A stretch of DNA of 64,000 nt from Podaxis mareebaensis. Its lineage: Eukaryota; Basidiomycota; Agaricomycetes; Agaricales; Agaricaceae. Shown piece by piece: positions 34,530-47,400 of this stretch (positions within the stretch are counted from its first letter, which is position 1; every line of letters begins with the position of its first letter). The stretch is taken from NCBI GenBank assembly GCA_018524725.1, contig JAEUWP010000407.1:1-64000 (forward strand), written 5' to 3'. The notes beneath the pieces were generated by a model that did no database searches, had not been told where the DNA came from, and saw nothing but the letters and a program-made list of their open reading frames with translations. Position numbers and translations under genes: made by a program.

Positions 34530-35349
34530 ATGGAAAATCCAGTGGAGGAAATAACGGGAATCGTCCTTCGACTCACTTCGACCTCTTCACCTGATATGCA
34601 GAGGAGGACGATAGAGCAGTATATGACTCACGACGTCGCGTTTCGTCACCCCGTGTGTGCAGTTGAAAGCGGACCGAACTCAAGGAAGACAGTGTTGGGA
34701 ATTTATCAGTGAGTAATGCCGCTTTTGTCAGTCTGTCGATCAGAAGTTGAATGTACTGGGAACAGGTTCTATAGGGTGCTGAGTCCTCATATTGACCTCA
34801 CTGTGAACAGTGTTGGTGAGTACCCAGACCCGCGTGACTAACAGGAGTTCGGGGTAACGGTGAGGCAGTCTGGGACCCGCAACACAACTATCTGTTCTTG
34901 GATGTTGTGCAGTGGTTCAAGCTATTCTTTTTGCCGGTCAAACCAGCTCCATCAAGGTGCATTCAACCATACCGGAAATATTTTTTGCAAGCTCATTCAT
35001 CTGACAGGCTTTGCGTGCGGCTGACCTTACGAAGAGAGGAAGGCGGTCTGTACTATATCGCCATGCAAGAAGATTTCTATCACCCTGATGTACGTTCCCA
35101 TTTCCTCCTGTGCTTTCTGGATGGCTCACATCCACCGGTAATGAACAGGAACTCATCGCTTTGCTTCTTCCTCCCCTTGTCCCCTTTATCCGGATGATCT
35201 TGCTCATTGCCGGGCTTGCTTCCTTACTGCAAGCCAGCTTGGCTCAATTCTTTGGATTTTGGCGGACAAGTGATGTTCATTCCGGCCAATCCCACACGGA
35301 CGGCCCGGGAGAGGGCGATTTGTACAGTGACGACGGCAAGCAGTATTGA
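34530..35349 (+). CDS. SigF-like NTF2-like domain protein
   Basis: Five exons: 34530-34708, 34766-34815, 34869-34956, 35008-35099, 35159-35349 (600 nt, 199 aa). It follows a pattern common in fungal SigF-like/NTF2-like proteins: YMTHDVAFRHPVCAVESGPN, then YRVLSPHIDLTVNSVVWD, RLTLRREEGGLYYIAMQEDF followed by YHPD, and a hydrophobic C-terminal segment (FIRMILLIAGLASLLQASLA) that could be a membrane anchor. The alpha-beta cone fold usually binds small hydrophobic ligands; function in fungi is unknown. All four introns are 51-59 nt and phase-correct. Confidence 0.75.
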
Positions 35350-35456
35350 GATTAGTTATGGAAATACCTCGAATATACCCCCTCTATCTGATTTGCAGGT
35401 CATTTTCGTTATAGACTCTAGGATACTTGTACAAGTTGTCTAATTATGTATCTCTC

Positions 35457-36814
35457 TCAGTCTTCAGACTCGGCTATATTCATGGAAAGTCGTCTCCTTT
35501 CTGCCCACTCCTTTGCTTTCTGCCGCATCTCTTTCCTTGCTTCGTCATCTCGCCCGTGGACTTCCTCCTCCTTTTGACTACTTAAATGGTCCTCCTGTTC
35601 CTCTTCCTTGCCATGGTCCTCATCTTCCGACTCGGAATCGTAGCCAGCAAGCATCCCCAGCCCTTTTTGTTCTTGTTCTTGTTTCGCCTTCCGTTCTTTT
35701 TCCTCCATTTCGACCCGTAACTTGGCTTTGATGAGTCTCCAAGATCTGTTCCATCGGCCCTTCAGAAAGGCAAACCGCTTGTCTGCACCGTGATTCGCGA
35801 GAATTCGCATCTCCAATTGGGCGGGGTTGGGAGATGAGAGGAGGTGGACTGCCGTCCGAGTCATCAACTCTTTCTGGGTATCGTCGGGCTATACAGAGAA
35901 TTAGCCCCTGTCCGGACATCTTATTTTGAGCGTTCAGAGCCTGACCTCTTCGTCGCTTCCACCCCAAGGATCTTCGTCAACTGTTTCTTGATTCTCCTCC
36001 TTTTCTTCCTTTAGGCGTGCCTTTACCCGCTCTTCGTGTGCTTGTTCGAGCAGGCGGCGGCGTTTCTCATTTCGGAAGTCCTTGGCTTCTTCTGGTGAAA
36101 AGAAGAAGGTTTCTTCCGTATCCGAGGGAAGGTCCGACCAACCAGATGGTGAACTTGGGGCTGTATGTGCTGAAGTATACCTGAATGGAGAATCAAAGTC
36201 GGGAAGGGCATCTAATAAGAGGCGAGCATCGTATCTGGAGGGTATAATATCAGCTTTGTGTTGAAACAGAAAGACAGAAGAAATGAGATTGACTTGTTAG
36301 CTGGTTATTAACTGTGGTCAGTAGATTACAATAGCGCAACATAATGAATCGAGAGCGCGACGGGAGTTGCGTTCCTGATGTAAATCCTGAGCCTATAGAC
36401 CTACCTATCGACCCAGACCCCAGATTCGTCTCGAACGGCAAGACCGCCTTTAGCCGTCTTCTGTGCTCCAAGACTGATGGTCTCCTCTTGATCTTCGCTG
36501 AAAGGGTCGTTGCGTGGACCATTTCCGCCAGTCCATTGTATCAGAGCACTACCAATCTTTCGTTGGACTTGAGAGGAGGCGCCTTGGGTCGGAATGTCGA
36601 TGTATTCCACCGCCTCCAATGATTTAGCCAGCTCCAGGGCCTGGGGTCCTCGGCGTAGGTCTGCTTCGTGGGCCTGTATGAAGAGCACCGGATTATGCTC
36701 TGGTTCGCGTTGATGAGATCTATGAAATAAGTTATCCTCTTGGTCATGTTGGCGGTGATTCCTCTTGTTGGTATAGTCCGAATGACGTTTGCGTTTCCTT
36801 GTATTGTTGTACAT
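35457..36814 (-). CDS. Conserved fungal protein of unknown function, 376 aa, probably nuclear
   Basis: Three exons: 36814-36405, 36234-35946, 35888-35457 (1131 nt). The first intron is long (170 nt), the second 57 nt. The N-terminus is very basic (NTRKRKRHSDYTNKR) and could be a nuclear signal. The middle contains an aromatic/acidic patch (WSDLPSDTEETFFFSPEEA). The most conserved-looking part is SSPNPAQLEMRILANHGADK continuing FAFLKGRW. The C-terminus is long, charged and coiled-coil-like. I recall similar uncharacterised Agaricomycete proteins but cannot name a domain. It lies 164 bp downstream of the first MYND gene on the same strand. Confidence 0.7.
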
Positions 36815-36978
36815 GGCTGATAATAGAATTGGGAATTGGAGATTGGAAGGTCGTTGGCTGTTGCCTAGGGGTAATAGCCTCCGTAACAAATATGGACAAA
36901 CTTCATAAGTGTATTGAATTTTTGAGGACTCTTTTGCAGGTGCGATGTTTATTCGCATGGTCATGGCTATATCATTAT

Positions 36979-37771
36979 TCAGAAGTATCTATAGTCGTCA
37001 AAGCTCCGCCAGTTGAATTGTTTCCATTGAACCATTTGTTGCGCTGCACGACATTCTGCCTTATGTTTCTGCTTCCAGTCGGCCATTTGACATTCCTGGT
37101 GGATATGTACATCAGTTAATAATTCAAGGAGTGGAGCACGCGAAATTCTTCACCCTACTGCAATATCTCATCGTACACTTGACACATTGCGATGTGCCCT
37201 TCTTATCGCAGTTATTGCACTTGTGAGTCCCAGAGTGCATTATCTCTCCAACCCGCATCAGCGTAGACAGACTACACCGTAGGACCTGGGAAAAAGAAGC
37301 ATGTGAGTAGTGTCAACGGCAAAGCTGCCAGGGTCATACTTTGACAGTCTCTGCTTCTTCCACTCGAATACCAACTTGACCATCTATAAAATTGTGCATA
37401 TGTGCGTACATGATTGCCATCGTATCTCCGACCTTACAGTCGCGTAGAACCTCCGGGGAACGTTCGTCAGTGTAGAAGGCGACAATGAATTCGGTCCCCG
37501 TCACGTCTCTGAGAAGATACATGGGTCGAAATAAGGTCATATTCTGGACCACTTCGCCCAGAAGGCACCAATGCTTGCGAGGTTCAAAAACACCGTTTAT
37601 GGCCTCAGTATAGAACTGGAGGTCGAGTTCATCATACTCCGGAAATTGACTGAAAGGAGGGAACAAGGCCTACGGGTCGCAGAGTCGGTGTTAGACGTGT
37701 GGTAATGCTAGGTTTGTCTGAGAAACAAAAAAAACTACCTTCTTTTTGAGGTCGAGGTCGAACGTTGGCAT
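36979..37771 (-). CDS. MYND zinc-finger protein, tandem copy A
   Basis: Four exons: 37771-37739, 37669-37340, 37285-37154, 37095-36979 (33, 330, 132, 117 nt; 203 aa). A conserved N-terminal domain contains HWCLLGEV, FYTDERSPEVLRDCKVGDT, MAIMYAHMHNFIDGQVGIRV. A C-terminal MYND finger has CNNC...CVKC...YCSRECQMADWKQKHKAEC. MYND fingers bind proline-rich peptides and bring partners together; this basidiomycete subtype is uncharacterised. Its exon lengths match those of copy B exactly. It probably arose by tandem duplication. Confidence 0.85.
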
Positions 37772-37973
37772 GATGGTTCAAACGTTCAAAATTACCTCCA
37801 GCGGAGGTCGTTCTTGTACCATTTTCATAAGATCACATGCACCTCGACCCCAACTCATACGACGAGCAACTATTACGTATAGACATAGAAATTGATCTCA
37901 GTATTTGTATTGCTCGCGGACTGCGTGGCGACTAAGACATGTAATCCCGCTCATGCATGCAGCTTGAGCCCGG

Positions 37974-38749
37974 TCATGGCGTCCTGAAACGATCAAATTT
38001 CCACCAGTCAAAGGCCTTCCATTGTATGACGCGCTGTCCAACAACACACTCTTGTTTGTGTCTCGGTTTCCAGTCCGCAACTTGACATTCCTTCGTTATA
38101 ATATTTTAGAATGCAATAAATCGGCCGAAAAAGGACACTCGGGAATACCTTGGTGCAGTATTTCATAGTACACTTCGCGCATTGGGAAGTTGCTGGCTTT
38201 CCGCAACCGCGACAAGCAGACTGCGACGAGCTCAAGATCTTCCCAATTTCCAGGACACTCTTGAGATCGCAATGGAATAACTGAAAATCGAGTATTTCAT
38301 CACAGTCACATGGAATTCCAGGGGACACACCCACCTGAACGAACTCGTCTGCCTCAACCCGGATACCGACCTTCCCATCCATGAATGCATGACTGTTGGC
38401 GTACATAATAGCAAAGGTATCTCCGACCTTGCACTCGCGCATGATCCCTGGCGACCTATCATCCGTATGGAAAGCGATGTAAATCACCGTCCCGTTGGCA
38501 TCTTTGGCAAAATACGCTGGACGAATCCAAGGGATGCATTCAGTGACTTCTGCCAAGAAGCACCAATGTCGACGCGGCTGCAAAATACCAGCCCTATCAG
38601 GCTCATAAAAGCCTACATCGTAGTCGTTATCGTAGGGCAGTTGGGCAAATACGGGGAACAGTCTCTGTTGGACGGTAAGCGAAGAATAGGTCCATATAGG
38701 AGATAGGTGTCTATACCTCCTCTTCGAAGTCAAGGTCGTGGATTGACAT
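37974..38749 (-). CDS. MYND zinc-finger protein, tandem copy B
   Basis: Four exons: 38749-38717, 38664-38335, 38280-38149, 38090-37974 (33, 330, 132, 117 nt; 203 aa). The domain order is the same as copy A: HWCFLAEV, FHTDDRSPGIMRECKVGDTF, AIMYANSHAFMDGKVGIRV, then a MYND finger CRGC...CAKC...YCTKECQVADWKPRHKQEC. The C-terminal tail (VIQWKAFDWWKF) parallels copy A (MVQWKQFNWRSF). All eight zinc-ligand positions appear kept in both copies. The two genes lie head to tail with about 200 bp between them. Confidence 0.85.
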
Positions 38750-38995
38750 GCTGGTCGGACCTTTTCTTCAGGCAGCGAGGCCGTCGACTTATTTATGGTT
38801 TCTTACGAATATACACGTGCCGAGAGGAGACTAGTGAGCTAGCTTTCTTGCGCAGCACCAGGTCAAATAAGCTTAGTACATGAGGCAAAGAATCCCGGGA
38901 AAATCCAACATGCGCATGAAAATATAGAAGACATCACTAAGTTACACAACTAACTGTCCAGAAGGAAAACAACTATCCACTTGCATCATCAGCTC

Positions 38996-40852
38996 TCAAG
39001 CGGCTACCAGACTACCAAGCTCCCCCAAAGTCTTGATAGACGGGGTGAAAAAGTAAACACCACCACGAGGCACAATAACAGTGGGCATGGTCAATGGCTG
39101 CTGTGCCGGATTGTTTGCCGTGAGGGGGTCATATCCAGTCATCTGTCGTGGAGTACCCTGGGGAGGCTGACCAATGAGGGTGTCGAAGCTAAAATAAACG
39201 TGATCAATCGCTGTTTATAAACGACCACGATGTATACTGACCCAGGTGTGAAGCCAGGAGATATATCGGCGCCTATAAACGGGAAGGTGGGGTTGTTTGC
39301 CCAGCCTATAAACCATTAATTAGAAGGCAGATCGGGGATTGCAACCAATCCTACTTACTTCTCTGAATGAATCGGAAAGCGTCGTTGATGTTAGCTTGAT
39401 AACAGGCAAAGAGTAATCCCCGTTCGAGTTTAGTGGTGCCACTGGTTTGTTCCTCCGCGGTCACTTCTGGACCAAAGGCTATTCCACGCCTCATGATCCG
39501 ACGGTTATCAATTGCATTCGCATTCACTCCTCGAGTGGAGTCCGCCCTTGGGTTGGTGCGACGGATGTGTCCAGCCCACGGGCATCTGTTGTTGTCTCGG
39601 AATTCGTCCGCGAACATGAAGTCGTTGTTCCTAATGTTGCAGGCGTGCGCTGAGTAAATCTCCTACCAAATCGACGTCGTTCTCACCGTTTCGGGTCTTT
39701 TGCCAGTGCTGGGTCGTCCTTGAAAGGCGTCACGTCGACTGGCGCACCTGCGGAGCAAAGGCAAGGATGAACATCACATCCACCTAATGAGATCGTTTTA
39801 CTTACCGCTCTTCCAACGACCAACAAGCCTTGCGCCAAGTAGTTCACTACCTTCTTCTACTGTAAGGTCGGCACCCGTCACAGGATGTTTCTTCAAAGCA
39901 TTGCTCTTGAGGAAGGAGTCAAATTCGGGAACCTTCTGAAGGAGGTGCCTAAAAACAAGGAAGCTCCCGTCGGTAGTCCAGTCCGGCTTGACTGTGCCGT
40001 CCGGCTGGGGGTTATGACCCGTAAGAATGAACCTTGCATCAATGGGGCCGGGTCCCGGGACGACAGGATCGAACCCAGCAATGAGTGGGTTCGAAACACC
40101 ATCCAAGAATCCGAAACTGTGAAGGTTTTCGTCAATAAGTCAGAAATGGATCAAAAGAGTGTAGTCTTACTGTTCGTGGCCATCCTGATCTCCGGGCCTA
40201 ACATCACCAACAATGCTCTTGACAACTTTGATCGACGGTTTTGAATCGGTATCAAAGACCCCGTTCACCTGGCGAATCTTTGCCTCGACTGTTTCGTGAC
40301 TATCGCCAGCGACGAGGATGATACCGTCAATCTGTCCCAGGAACTCAGGCTCCCAGTCAGGCTTGTCTCCAGCCATCGGGTCGTTCAACGTCGGAGCATC
40401 CTGCAATGCGCCACCCTTGAAAATACCATTGTCGGCTGTTAGGGAAGTGCCATCAATTTTCTCATCAGGAATGCCCATCTAATAGACACTTCAGCGACCA
40501 GAATATATGGAGGACAGAGATACTAACGGCTCGAAGACCTGTGTACGACAGGGAGATGTTCACGCCAACCATCTTGATCAATCCGGGCTTCTTCTCTTTC
40601 TTGTGCTTGGCAATATCATCTCTATCCTTGAGGACCTGTTCAACGGTCTTGATCAAGGGTATCAACTCCTTGAGGTCCTGGACGAATTTCTTTCCATCCA
40701 CGATTTGGAAAAAGATGTAAGTTTGGGTCTTCTTTGGGAGACCTCCCGCCCTGCGGAGTACACGCATCAGTATATCGAGCGGCACGAATGCTAATACTAA
40801 TCGCTTACAAAATATCTCCTTGGATGTTCTTTGGGTTAACCTTCGTAGCCAT
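38996..40852 (-). CDS. DyP-type peroxidase
   Basis: Eight exons: 40852-40809, 40750-40528, 40478-40171, 40116-39806, 39747-39687, 39630-39359, 39305-39242, 39188-38996 (1476 nt, 491 aa). Dye-decolorising peroxidases are heme enzymes of wide substrate range including lignin-like aromatics. The hallmark GxxDG with the distal Asp is present (HFGFLDGVSNP), as is the proximal His/Arg region (CPWAGHIRRTNPRAD). The N-terminus (NPKNIQGDILAGGLPKK) is the usual DyP start. No signal peptide is visible from the ATG at 40852; a further upstream exon cannot be excluded. Introns are 49-58 nt with a few donors reading GTCAGT or GTTAGT. Confidence 0.95.
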
Positions 40853-42952
40853 GTATACTAGAACGAGATGGGTAAGTGTCTTGCAAATTAGGCCTAGCTT
40901 CGACTCCGTTAAATACCTTTCGACTGCATCCATATTTCGCCTAATGCGCAGGTGACTGAGATAATCTTCCGTTTATTATGGCCTTGCACAGCCGCGCTGA
41001 ACGCGCATCAGCTTCCCAATATCTCCAGTTCTACATGAGTCCGATGGAGAATTTGGAGACGAAGAATGATGGACCAATGTTGGGATGCGCCTTGTGCAGG
41101 CCCCCCAAATGGCTGAGGCGGCGACCGAGTCCGCTCGAGGGTCTAAAAAAAGGTTGTGTGATACAACATCGGGTGTCATACTAGCTGTGTCTGTGGAAGT
41201 GGTTTTGGGGTTACGAGCCCACGTAGCTCCGCAGAAGGTTGTCGGCCCGCGAGGTCGTAGAAATTGATAAAACCCGGCAAATTTTTTGAAACCTTCAGGG
41301 CAGGGTTACAGGTTATAATAGTCGCGCTCGTCTTGAATATGAGATGTTGATTGGCCCATCTTGTCACTATTTCCCGGGGACAATATCAGAACAAACCCGA
41401 ACCCACATCTTACGTCAGGCCGTTCTATCTCACGTTCTATATGGAGCGTACACAAAATAGGTTGATTGGGCGTACTGTCTAGCCTTTCTTGACCGACTGC
41501 ATCGGAAAGCGCCCAGTGCATTGCATGCTTCTGAAATTCAACGTTCAAGTATCAGTTAGTTCCATCGAGAGACCTGAATAACCGCTCCGAGGAGCCAAAA
41601 ATGGCATCAAGACTCACCACGTGGTTATCGGGCCTGATCGAGTATGATTCGTGAAGCTCGCAGCCTCGCTCTGCTGTCCTCCATTGAAACAGGAGTTAAT
41701 CCTGTGCAGGATGTTCGTTCCTTCATGACGTAACATGAGCATATATACGCCACCAAATACGACAGAACTCACGCCCATGGCAAGCTATTGCAATTACTCG
41801 CCAAGGTAGTTCGCCGCAATAGCCCAGAGAAGCTGTGATTCTCCAATATGCGTTTGCAGGCCCATTCCCGATCCCGTAATGATTCTGGAGGCGACAACAC
41901 TAGGCAATGACTCATGATGAGCTGACATTGATATGACTTCTCACCCGGAAAACTCGAGCCCGTCTACGCGTCTACGGTGATCCCATTAGGATCCCTGTCC
42001 AAAGCGGCCCACAGGTGTTTCCGACCTTCGTTGTGAACGGCGCCACCTCACGATACGCGGGCGGCCCAACGGCATTCACGCATAAGGAGCAGAACGGTGA
42101 TACTCCGCGCGTACCATATCCTTGGTTGAGAACAACGTGAAATCAAGAACCTGAGTGATGGGTGTCATATCAAGTAGCTGTTATGATGCTTCGGTGGAAT
42201 ACGACCCGCCTAAGACCCACTTATTGTCTTCGATGTTCGGAACTTCCATAGAAGTCCACCACGACATAATAAGCCACAGTTCCTCATCATGGATGTGATG
42301 TACTTGTGTATTATCGTCATCTTCTTTGATCGTAAGCCGTAGCATATACGTGGAGGATCGCAACTGTCAGAAATGCTTGATCTGGATGAACGAATTCTGG
42401 GAGGTCCTTCCTCGAATGGCACGCACACTTGCGCCATCGTCATGGGAAGCAGCCACGATTCACTTCGGCAACCGAAAGAACTTATTTGGTTGTCACCTCA
42501 GAACACGTGTCATCATAGAAGCAATGGATTCACCAAATACCAGACTCTGCACTAGTTCAGGAGTAGGAGCGGCCAGTGGACCAAGTCATCTGCTTTCAAA
42601 CCCTGTCTGTGCCATGTTGGAGTATTTACCCTGGGGCCACATTTACTTTCTATAGACACGCTCGAGCCGTCTCCCGTAGGTTTCGGTGTGATCAATGGTC
42701 ATGCAATATTCCCATGGCCGTTCCTTGAGCAATGTGGGATACCGTGACCCTGAGCCTCGCGGACACTAGCATAGCGAGCTTAATGTCCGTTTCGAAGGCG
42801 TTGAGATGACGACAAGGCCATGTGAGCATCTTCCATTTCACGGTGGTTCAAGGCGCTTCAACCTGTCAAGAATACAACAAACGAAGGACACGACGAGAAA
42901 TAGATAATTGCATACAGACAAAGAACCGCGAAACCACATAGATTAAGAGGGA
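40853..42952. other. No gene recognised
   Basis: 2.1 kb between the DyP start and the C2H2 gene stop. It contains the DyP promoter at the left and only short frames elsewhere (40978-41184, 42326-42655 plus; 42181-42363 minus), without motifs. Confidence 0.45.
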
Positions 42953-44400
42953 TCATCGTCCATGTCCATTAACATACGGAGGCAGTGGAGGGGCAGAAAT
43001 ACTGTATCCCAACTCGCGGGAAGGCGTCGGAGGTTGATGGGCATTAGGCATCGCAACTGGAACACCGGGTACTGGTATAGGAGCAAGGAATTGTTCTACC
43101 TGGGGACTACGAGACATAAATTGTGAGTAGAACAAGGGGACCCGAAATGAATTACATACCCGAAGCATGCCCTCAAGACGTCGTTTAGTGCCCTCTCCTT
43201 ATCATCTCTAACCCTTTTCAGCTCTTGCCTTGTTGCTTTAAGTTCTTCCATTAGTGCATCGTGTTGTTCCAAAGCATAACGATGCTTTGCTTTCATCAGG
43301 AGGTACATCACCATTGCTGGCGTCCTCCCCTTTACCAACCCCGTCTTTGGGTCAGCTTGTTGTGCGAGATATTCCGGGAGTGTGTCCAAAGAAGCCTCGC
43401 TCTCGTCGTCGTTGCCATTGGAATGACCACTGGTAGGGAAAGGAATCGTCGTATAGGAGGGGAATGGAAGACGATCGTGGGGGCTGGGTGATCGACGTTG
43501 TGGTCGACCGTTTGCATAAGGACCATTGAAGTAGTCCCTGTCTCGTTGGGTGATAAGGGTGATATCGTCGATGAGTTCGGAAGGTGTCCGTGGTTCGACT
43601 TTGAAGGTGCTGAAGCCGGATGGGCCAGCGAGGCCCGACGATGATGGATAGGACGACGGCTGATTACCACCTTGCATGGTAGAAGTAGGATTGGAAGGTT
43701 CTTCCGCTCCTCTCTTGCGCTTTCTGTTCCCGCCTCTTCCGGGAGCGGGTGGTTCAATGTTGTGTTGTAGCCGCATGTGTTTGGCCAGGGCGTCCGAACG
43801 GGTAAAGGACTTGTCACATTCTGGAGAACAGAGTTTAAAAGGGATGGATTGTAAAAATAAATGAAATCTTCTTTTTCGAAGATTGGACACGTAAGGGAGC
43901 TAACTTACCGGGCTTAGAGCATGTAAACGGTTTCTCGCCGGTATGCGACCGGATATGGGATATTAAGGCAAATCTCGAGGTCTGGGGTAAACCACGACGT
44001 TGGCACGTTGCCCATTCACATGTATAGCTTGACTTATGCACGCCAATATGTTCTGAACATTAATTGTATTCCGTCATTGAAAATTCTTTCGGGAAAGACG
44101 CTCAAACTCGCCGTTGTGTATGTGATCAATCAAAGTCGGTAAATGGGTAAACACGATGCCACAGTCATCCCATTGGCAGGTAACGCTGTCTTCCGGTATT
44201 GCCTCCGGGTCGCCATCTTCAGGGACTTGTGAACCCGCTCGAGACTGCGGTGCTGAACTGAGGTCCTGGGGGTTTTCACTCGAAGAGTCATCATCATCGG
44301 GAGCTGCAAGGGGAGGTGATGGTGGAAAGGAGGAAGTGGGCGAATGTGGAGCGTTTCCAACGTCGTTCTGCGTAGTGCCTGGAGGTCGTGGCCAAGGCAT
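42953..44400 (-). CDS. C2H2 zinc-finger protein resembling the INO80-associated Iec1/YY1-like group
   Basis: Four exons: 44400-44112, 44052-43909, 43820-43160, 43106-42953 (1248 nt, 415 aa). The first, third-fingers-first order is: CQWDDCGIVF...HIHNEHIG; CEWATCQRRGLPQTSRFALI followed by SHIRSHTGEKPF; then ECDKSFTRSDALAKHMRLQH. A basic linker, Ser/Pro-rich region and a coiled-coil-like segment (YALEQHDALMEELKATRQEL) follow. Spacing of the fingers resembles fungal C2H2 proteins such as S. pombe Iec1, an INO80 complex subunit; this match is from memory. Intron 1 (44053-44111) uses a GC donor. Start chosen at 44400, the first ATG in the open frame. Confidence 0.8.
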
Positions 44401-47400
44401 GGTATGTTCAAGGAGGTCCGGTATGTTCTCCACGTCTAACGCGACTTGGCGCCGGATTGCCAGATTCGTGTATTGTACTCTATTTGGCAATGTCTTGGAT
44501 TCTCTCACCCTCGACGTTTCTTCCACCTTCTTTGCTCAAACTGTTTGTTATCTCTTATAAATTATTACAGCTTGTGACTTCGGCTATCTACCGTATGAGA
44601 ATATTCTCTCTCAGGCCCATTCAAGTGCACGTACCCAAATGAAGTTTGTACATTTCCAAGTTTGTCCCAGGCGTGCATGGACATTGGAAGGTGACTTAAA
44701 CGCCTATCGCTCACACGATAGGCCCGATATCTTCGAAATACTTTTTCAACCGGCTTGTCGAACCGGTACTCCGCGTCCTCTAACTGCTCTCATGGATCCA
44801 GTGTCCGTTCAGCCAGAGCTATGTTACAAACTTTGGCCGTTATGTTGGACCTTTACTCACGATGAATAATCCAGGTTCAGGCAGGGGATTCTTCCGTGAA
44901 GCCCAAAAGGTTGCGATATACGCCCTACTACGTACGGCATCGTGACCATACACATGGAAATCTCAACGGTAATTCTTTGTCAGATCCAGATCTTGCGCCG
45001 CAAATACGGATCTCAAGCTGCATCAGTGCTCGATATTCTGGCAAAGTATACAATACCCGGAGTCGAGCCAAACTCTTACGAGAGAAAACCAGTTTCCCCC
45101 CTTTCCCCCGCGCTGCTAGTTCAGAACGTGCGTGTTGATACTGGATAACGCAATAACGCGCTGGCTCGCACCTCCCACGAGAGAAAAATGTCCGGACGGC
45201 CCTATGGTGACATGAACCAGTTGGTGCTGCAAAATCAGCGGTGGTCGCAAACTCTAGTAGGCGGAGATGCATCCTGAGGAACACTTGGCTCAATGTTCTT
45301 CTTTTCCAGGCCAAACAACTATGATCCCCTACCAACCCTCCGTCACAGATCCCTCCTACGAAGCGTACGCCAAGGAGCTACTATCTGCCGATCCCTAGTA
45401 GGGCCCTCGAGAAATCCATGGTTCAAGAATTTTCCTCGTTGATTGTTAATCCCCTTGTTAGCAGTGTCTGGAAAGGATTGAGTCCATTATCCGAGTTCAT
45501 GGAAAAAATAGACAAACGTGAAGGTGAAAGAGGGCAGTACGAGATAATCGACTTAATCACCAAATTCGCCATCCAGTGCCCATCGGCACCCTTCCTATGG
45601 GACATCCCCAGCCACCCGGCTCTCGCTTAAAAGCGATGTTCTCACTGCCGGATAAGTACCCAATTTTCTTTCTGGGAGATGATATTCTCATCGACACAGG
45701 TGACTTCTGGCGAACGTCAAGTGCTATTTGCATACCAAGCTTGACGTAATTTAACAGAAATACTGTGATGTTGTACCCTGCGCTAATAACTTCTTAGCAA
45801 ATGACGTCCTCATTTGCCCTATTCCGCTTTACCCGAACCAGTCACTAGCGTGTTCGGCTGATCCTGGGGAACCTCACATCATCCTACGTGCTGCTTCACC
45901 ATGATCCTGATTGCAAGTGACTAGACTCGACTATAGTATCATCACCTTCATCTTGTGGTATAATTTATCGTCAGACTCCAGTTCCTAGTGGAACGTGGGT
46001 CCACTTCGAACGCCGCACTTTCCTGGACCCCCAATCGACTCTATGTCCACGAAACAATGACGAGGAGGCTTGTGCTATCTGATCCGATTTGCTTAATGGT
46101 CATCATGGTTCCGCCTGTTGTGACGGGTATCGCTTGTTAGTGACTCGTTGGTCATTGCAGAAGTTCTGGAATCGGTTGATCATAACCGTCTGGACCAACA
46201 TGTCTTCCCGACGAAATCTGCTTATTTCCTCGACTTCAGAAGACGCATTATTACTTCCCAATGAACACACCACAGCGAGTGGCAAATGCTCACCCGTGTG
46301 TTCCTGAAATCATGGAGGATTGTTGCTAGAATAACAACTGACGGAATCAATTGGGGCGTTAGATCGACTTCGTGGGCCTTTGGTGGATACCTTCTGGAGA
46401 GGAGCATTGTTTAGTGATTTTTGTTGTCTTCATCGCCCTTACTTCCAACGACTACAAGTACCCCGGTGTCCTAATGAAGACAGGTCGGGTGACTTACAAC
46501 GACAACGGTGCGAGCACGGCTGCGTCTGTCAACCGACGAGCTTTGTGACTGAATGAGGACGTTCAGGGAGTGGAAACGATGTAAATACGGGGTCGGACAA
46601 CGAGAGGCGAAGAGGGAGTGTTTGAGGGATTCAGGAGATATCGAAGGGTTTTCGGGCAGTCGTACGGGTCAGAACACAAACGCGGGGTGGTATTCGATGC
46701 CCCACTACTACAGGAGACACCATGTTTTATACATTTCGAAGTAATTAGCTACTATACTTCGCAAAGGAAAACCGAGAAGGTGAACGGAATTAAACTAATT
46801 AGGCCATAATCAAGTAGAAATTGAAGAGAATCAAAGTGCTATCTTGTGAAACAGGTATTGTACGAGGCAAGAACAAAAGAACGTACATATTGCACACAAT
46901 AATCGAGAAGGGGAGATGCGTAGACGGTGAGGTTTGAATGATCACTGCTTCAACTACAAAGTATGATGAGGGTTTTACTATACTTAAATGAGACTGTATT
47001 CATACGCAATTAAACGCAGAGATGGAGACAAAAAGATTAACATAAAGGGCAGGATAGTTGGTAGACAGAGGGAAAGGCATAAGGAAGTGGACGGACGGGT
47101 AGAGAAATGAACCTGGTGCCTTGGGCGTCTCGCAAGTGGGCGCTCCGTACGCAGGTGTCATACAAAACCGGAAGCACTGAGAGAATGCCGAGAAACGGTG
47201 GCTTTCCGAGCAGGCCAATAGGCGTCTTTACACTAATCGTTTGCGATGTCCCACTGGAAAAAGATGGTGCGGACCCATATGCTTACCAAAGCGATGCTCT
47301 TCAGTCATGATTCTACAATAATGGGTTTTACTTGTGCGTGTGAGGTCCCTGAGAGGTCCATTGGTGCTGTGTGATTGATTACTCGACACAGGTGAACGTC

